Part shown: one piece after another, positions 5,884-7,659 of the stretch
Layout: every line of letters begins with the position of its first letter
How positions within the stretch are numbered: position 1 is the stretch's first letter
Source: Actinomycetales bacterium
GTDB lineage: Bacteria > Actinomycetota > Actinomycetes > Mycobacteriales > Mycobacteriaceae
Length of the DNA stretch: 7,659 nucleotides
Reading direction: 5' to 3'
Assembly: GCA_012838715.1 (NCBI GenBank)
Contig: DUOR01000392.1
Location: 1 to 7,659, forward strand
The notes under the pieces: model-generated
The model's input: only the letters and a program-made list of their open reading frames with translations
Databases searched by the model: none
Told to the model about the DNA's origin: nothing
Translations under genes and position numbers: made by a program

Positions 5884-6294
5884 GAAGCCGATGCCCAGTT
5901 CGTCGAGAAGCATCCGGATGCGGTCCCGCAGCGACTCGCGCACCGTCCGGTAGCGGTCGACGCCCCCGAGACCGTGGTCGGCGGGGTCGGGGATGTCCCA
6001 GCGCACGACGGTGAGCTCGGGGGCGACGTGCTCGCTGATGTCGACGTCGCCGAGGACGACGATGACCTTCGCCTTGTCCGCGAGCGACGGGGTGAGTTGC
6101 ACGGGGTCGCCGTCGCAGCGGGCGCCGAGCTCGGCGCAGGCGACGCGGGCATCCTCGTCGACGCCGCGGGCCCCCGGGTCGACGTTCACGCCGGCGGACA
6201 GGACCGCCACGTCGGGCGACGCCTGCCGGGTGAGTCCCTCGGCCATGCGCGACATGCCCATGTTCGTACCGCTGATGTACAAAATGTCGAGCAT
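5875..6294 (-). CDS. ArsC / low-molecular-weight phosphatase-like protein, probable pseudoenzyme
   Basis: A 139-residue protein with the layout of the low-molecular-weight tyrosine phosphatase / arsenate reductase fold. Residues 4-20 (ILYISGTNMGMSRMAEG) align with the active-site loop seen in actinobacterial ArsC proteins as VCVGNGGKSQMA. SAG (33-35), VIVVLGD (77-83) and WDIPDPADHGLGG (99-111) follow in the usual order. The general-acid DP (103-104) is kept. The catalytic Cys is replaced by Ser8, and the Arg/Lys of the C-x5-R/K loop by Met14. No Cys occupies the resolving positions of thioredoxin-linked ArsC (only Cys53 and Cys60 exist). Catalysis by the known mechanism is therefore unlikely; a binding or regulatory role is inference. 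ATG 6294 has AAGGGA nine bases upstream. In-frame ATG 6315 and GTG 6333 would add residues unlike the family. Neighbours: thioesterase-like gene and pqo downstream, same strand. Confidence 0.8.
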   Translation of the reverse strand: MLDILYISGTNMGMSRMAEGLTRQASPDVAVLSAGVNVDPGARGVDEDARVACAELGARCDGDPVQLTPSLADKAKVIVVLGDVDISEHVAPELTVVRWDIPDPADHGLGGVDRYRTVRESLRDRIRMLLDELGIGFNS

Positions 6295-6470
6295 CGTCCA
6301 CCGTCCCTTTCGCATGCCCGATCGGTTAACCACGTTCCCCCGAATGGCGCCGTGTTCCGGCCCCGCCTACCCGCTTACGCCAGTGACCTGGTGCTTTCCG
6401 GGCGTGACGGGCGCCACCGAGGGCGACACCCCCGAGTGTATGTCGATTTTGTCACGAGAGCACCCCCTCT

Positions 6471-6504
6471 CTTCCCGCCGCCCGCTTTCCGCGGGCCCGG
6501 GAAG
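6471..6504. terminator. Strong two-part stem-loop
   Basis: CTTCCCG (6471-6477) pairs with CGGGAAG (6498-6504). Inside, after a small asymmetric bulge, GCCCGC (6480-6485) pairs with GCGGGC (6491-6496) around a five-base loop. That is 13 base pairs in 34 bases. It lies about 150 bases past the stop of the membrane-anchored protein gene and could end its transcript. No T-run follows on either strand, so it might instead be part of a structured leader or small RNA. Confidence 0.5.
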
Positions 6505-6514
6505 GGGTTGCTTG

Positions 6515-6546
6515 CCGACGTTTTCGCCGCGGCATCCGCCCGTCGG
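6515..6546. repeat. Inverted repeat next to the strong stem-loop
   Basis: CCGACG (6515-6520) and CGTCGG (6541-6546) are exact complements separated by 20 bases. The loop contains the palindrome GCCGCGGC (6526-6533). It sits ten bases from the 6471-6504 hairpin, so the two form a tandem stem-loop block. Confidence 0.6.
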
Positions 6547-6650
6547 AAAGCTCCCGGGGAAGTGCGGCGCAGGGACCGCGGAGACCGGGGCCGCGCAGCG
6601 CGGATTATCGGGACGGACTCGCGGCGGGGACGGCGGGGCAGCCGGCGGAC

Positions 6651-7493
6651 TTAGGGCGCGACGGACCAGACGGTGACGAGGGAGTCGTCGTTGGCGGTGC
6701 AGCGGAGGACCTTGTCCTCGTCCTCGACGGGCACGCACGTGGCGGAGGTGGCGCCGATGGCGACGTCGCGCTCCTCCTCGAGCATCGAACCCTGGCCGGC
6801 GCCCGAGAGGACCAGCCCGCCCACGACGGTGAACGCGGTGGCGCAGAGGCGGTCCGTTTCGGCGCGGGTGGCCTCACCGTCGGCGCCCTCGCTCAGCGTG
6901 GTGCCGATGTGGCTGATGCCGAAGCCGTTGCCGGTCGCACAGACGAGGACCTCCTCGCCCGCGATCTCGATGACGTCGCCCTGCAGCACCCAATCGCGCT
7001 CACTGCTGCCGTCGGCGGTGGCGCGGCCACCGGTGGTGCGGTCCGCGTCGTCGCCACCGATGGTGGCGGGGCGATCGTCGGCGCCGGCGGAGCGGTCGGG
7101 GTCGCGGTTCGCGGCGGCGCGATCCGTGGCGGCGCGGTCCTGGGCAGCGTCGGCGGAGCGGCCGGAGTCGGCGTCACGATCGTCGGCGCTGCGGCCAATC
7201 TGATCGGCGGAGATGGAACCGGGCAGCAGGCTGGACGAACCGGCGACCATCGGGATGGCGCCGAGGTCGCGGGCGCCGTCGCCGCCCACCGGCAGCACCT
7301 GCCCCGCGAAGTAGCCCGCGCCGAACAGTGCGACGACGGAGAGCGCGATGGCGGAGCGGAACGCCCCCTTGCGCGCGAGACCGGAGCGGGTCGCGGAGTT
7401 GCCGCGGTCGCCGTCGATGTCCGCACAATTGGCACCCGCACCATTGCGCGGCGGGATGACCTGGGACTGCTGGGGGATTCGGGACTTCGACAT
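6651..7493 (-). CDS. Membrane-anchored protein with a low-complexity stalk and four-cysteine outer domain
   Basis: A 280-residue protein of unrecognised family. Residues 1-46 are polar and probably cytoplasmic, ending with positive charges (RKGAFR, 41-46). One hydrophobic segment (47-67, SAIALSVVALFGAGYFAG) is a likely signal anchor. Residues 99-166 form a low-complexity stalk rich in Asp, Arg and Ala (GRSADDRDADSGRSADAA and similar). A compact domain (about 167-280) contains Cys185, Cys217, Cys253 and Cys265, which could make two disulfides outside the membrane. Several beta-type stretches occur there (WVLQGDVIEIAGEEVLVCA; FTVVGGLVLS). Start ATG 7493 is well supported by AAGGAG five bases upstream. 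It may carry a small secreted binding domain on a stalk, but I see no catalytic motif. Corynebacteria have many such proteins of unknown role. The reading frame is firm; the function is unknown. Confidence 0.75.
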   Translation of the reverse strand: MSKSRIPQQSQVIPPRNGAGANCADIDGDRGNSATRSGLARKGAFRSAIALSVVALFGAGYFAGQVLPVGGDGARDLGAIPMVAGSSSLLPGSISADQIGRSADDRDADSGRSADAAQDRAATDRAAANRDPDRSAGADDRPATIGGDDADRTTGGRATADGSSERDWVLQGDVIEIAGEEVLVCATGNGFGISHIGTTLSEGADGEATRAETDRLCATAFTVVGGLVLSGAGQGSMLEEERDVAIGATSATCVPVEDEDKVLRCTANDDSLVTVWSVAP

Positions 7494-7498
7494 GGGCG

Positions 7499-7504
7499 CT
7501 CCTT
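7499..7504 (-). promoter_or_regulatory. Consensus ribosome binding site
   Basis: AAGGAG on the minus strand lies five bases before ATG 7493. It is the best Shine-Dalgarno match in the window and fixes the start of the membrane-anchored protein. Confidence 0.8.
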
Positions 7505-7535
7505 GCAGGTCACGGCAATTGGACGATGGAGATCC

Positions 7536-7565
7536 AGCATAACGTTCAAATGTGACGAATGTGAA
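7536..7565 (-). promoter_or_regulatory. Probable promoter of the membrane-anchored protein gene
   Basis: On the minus strand TTCACA (7560-7565) and TATGCT (7536-7541) are 18 bases apart, near the housekeeping consensus. The surrounding 30 bases are notably AT-rich for this window. Transcription would start some 35 bases before ATG 7493. Confidence 0.5.
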
Positions 7566-7659
7566 TAGTGTGGCGCATGTGACCTTCGTGGCGAGCCGCG
7601 GTTTTGGACGTGGTTGGGACGTGACGGGCCGCGATTGGGCCTTAGCCGGGCCCGACGAA
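7566..7659. other. Terminal segment, nothing certain
   Basis: A plus-strand GTG at 7570 opens a frame of 30 codons to the window edge. It has no ribosome site and includes a rare TTA codon, so it is not called as a gene. Several TGTG motifs occur but form no clean palindrome. Confidence 0.4.

Larger units (their letters stand above)
6295..6650. other. 356-base gap with hairpins, no convincing gene
   Basis: This lies between the ArsC-like start and the stop of the membrane-anchored protein gene. Reading frames here are open only through GC bias and resemble nothing. It should hold the end of the upstream minus-strand transcript and a promoter for the ArsC-like gene. A TACACT box on the minus strand (6435-6440) could be a -10, with a poor -35 (GTGCTC at 6458-6463) and a leader of about 135 bases. 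Two adjacent stem-loops are described separately. A smaller one, CCGCG-CAG-CGCGG, is at 6591-6603. Confidence 0.5.

Noticed and set aside
5798..6301. N-terminal extension of the thioesterase-like protein
   Set aside because: It would overlap the ArsC-like gene in another frame on the same strand, and it reads as Arg/Pro-rich shadow sequence.
6330..6358. ECF (SigH-like) promoter for the ArsC-like gene
   Set aside because: A GGAACA on the minus strand is followed after 18 bases by CGTGG, not the CGTT expected at -10, so the match is too weak to call.
7551..7586. GlxR/CRP-type operator from the repeated TGTGA motifs
   Set aside because: The copies are direct repeats. The expected TGTGA-N6-TCACA palindrome is not present.
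7570..7659. Divergent plus-strand gene starting at GTG 7570 and leaving the window
   Set aside because: Thirty open codons mean little at this GC content. There is no ribosome site, and the sequence is too short to recognise.

Overview
The window is high-GC DNA, probably from the chromosome of an actinobacterium and most likely a Corynebacterium. The best evidence is a full-length pyruvate:quinone oxidoreductase that I recognise as very close to the C. glutamicum Pqo sequence. Supporting points are an ArsC-like protein resembling the mycothiol-dependent actinobacterial type, and TANNNT -10 boxes placed directly before start codons, as in leaderless actinobacterial transcripts. I see no rRNA, tRNA, CRISPR array, transposase or phage gene.

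Layout. Bases 160-3005 (+ strand) hold a tight three-gene unit: a HIT-family protein, an alpha/beta-hydrolase with a 200-residue acidic tail (start overlaps the HIT stop by one base), and a second related hydrolase 18 bases later. It converges, across 42 bases, on a minus-strand run: pqo (4796-3048), preceded by a hot-dog-fold (DUF4442-like) thioesterase-type protein (5797-4955) and a small ArsC / low-molecular-weight phosphatase relative (6294-5875). After a 356-base gap with strong potential hairpins comes a minus-strand gene for a membrane-anchored protein with a four-cysteine outer domain (7493-6651). The last 166 bases hold its promoter region and no convincing gene.

How the genes may work together. 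Pqo oxidises pyruvate to acetate plus CO2 and passes electrons to the quinone pool at the membrane. Two lipase/esterase-like hydrolases and a thioesterase-like protein lie beside it, which suggests acyl or lipid metabolism, but no shared pathway is proven. The HIT protein and the hydrolases look co-transcribed and translationally coupled.

Main oddities. The ArsC-like protein has Ser where the catalytic Cys belongs and Met where the P-loop Arg/Lys belongs, so it is probably a pseudoenzyme. The first hydrolase has an acidic tail interrupted by one helical island. The second hydrolase carries a four-copy 15-bp in-frame repeat before its catalytic core. Three neighbouring genes end in short direct repeats that begin at or just after the stop codon; two of these share the same TGACCGGCCACC start.
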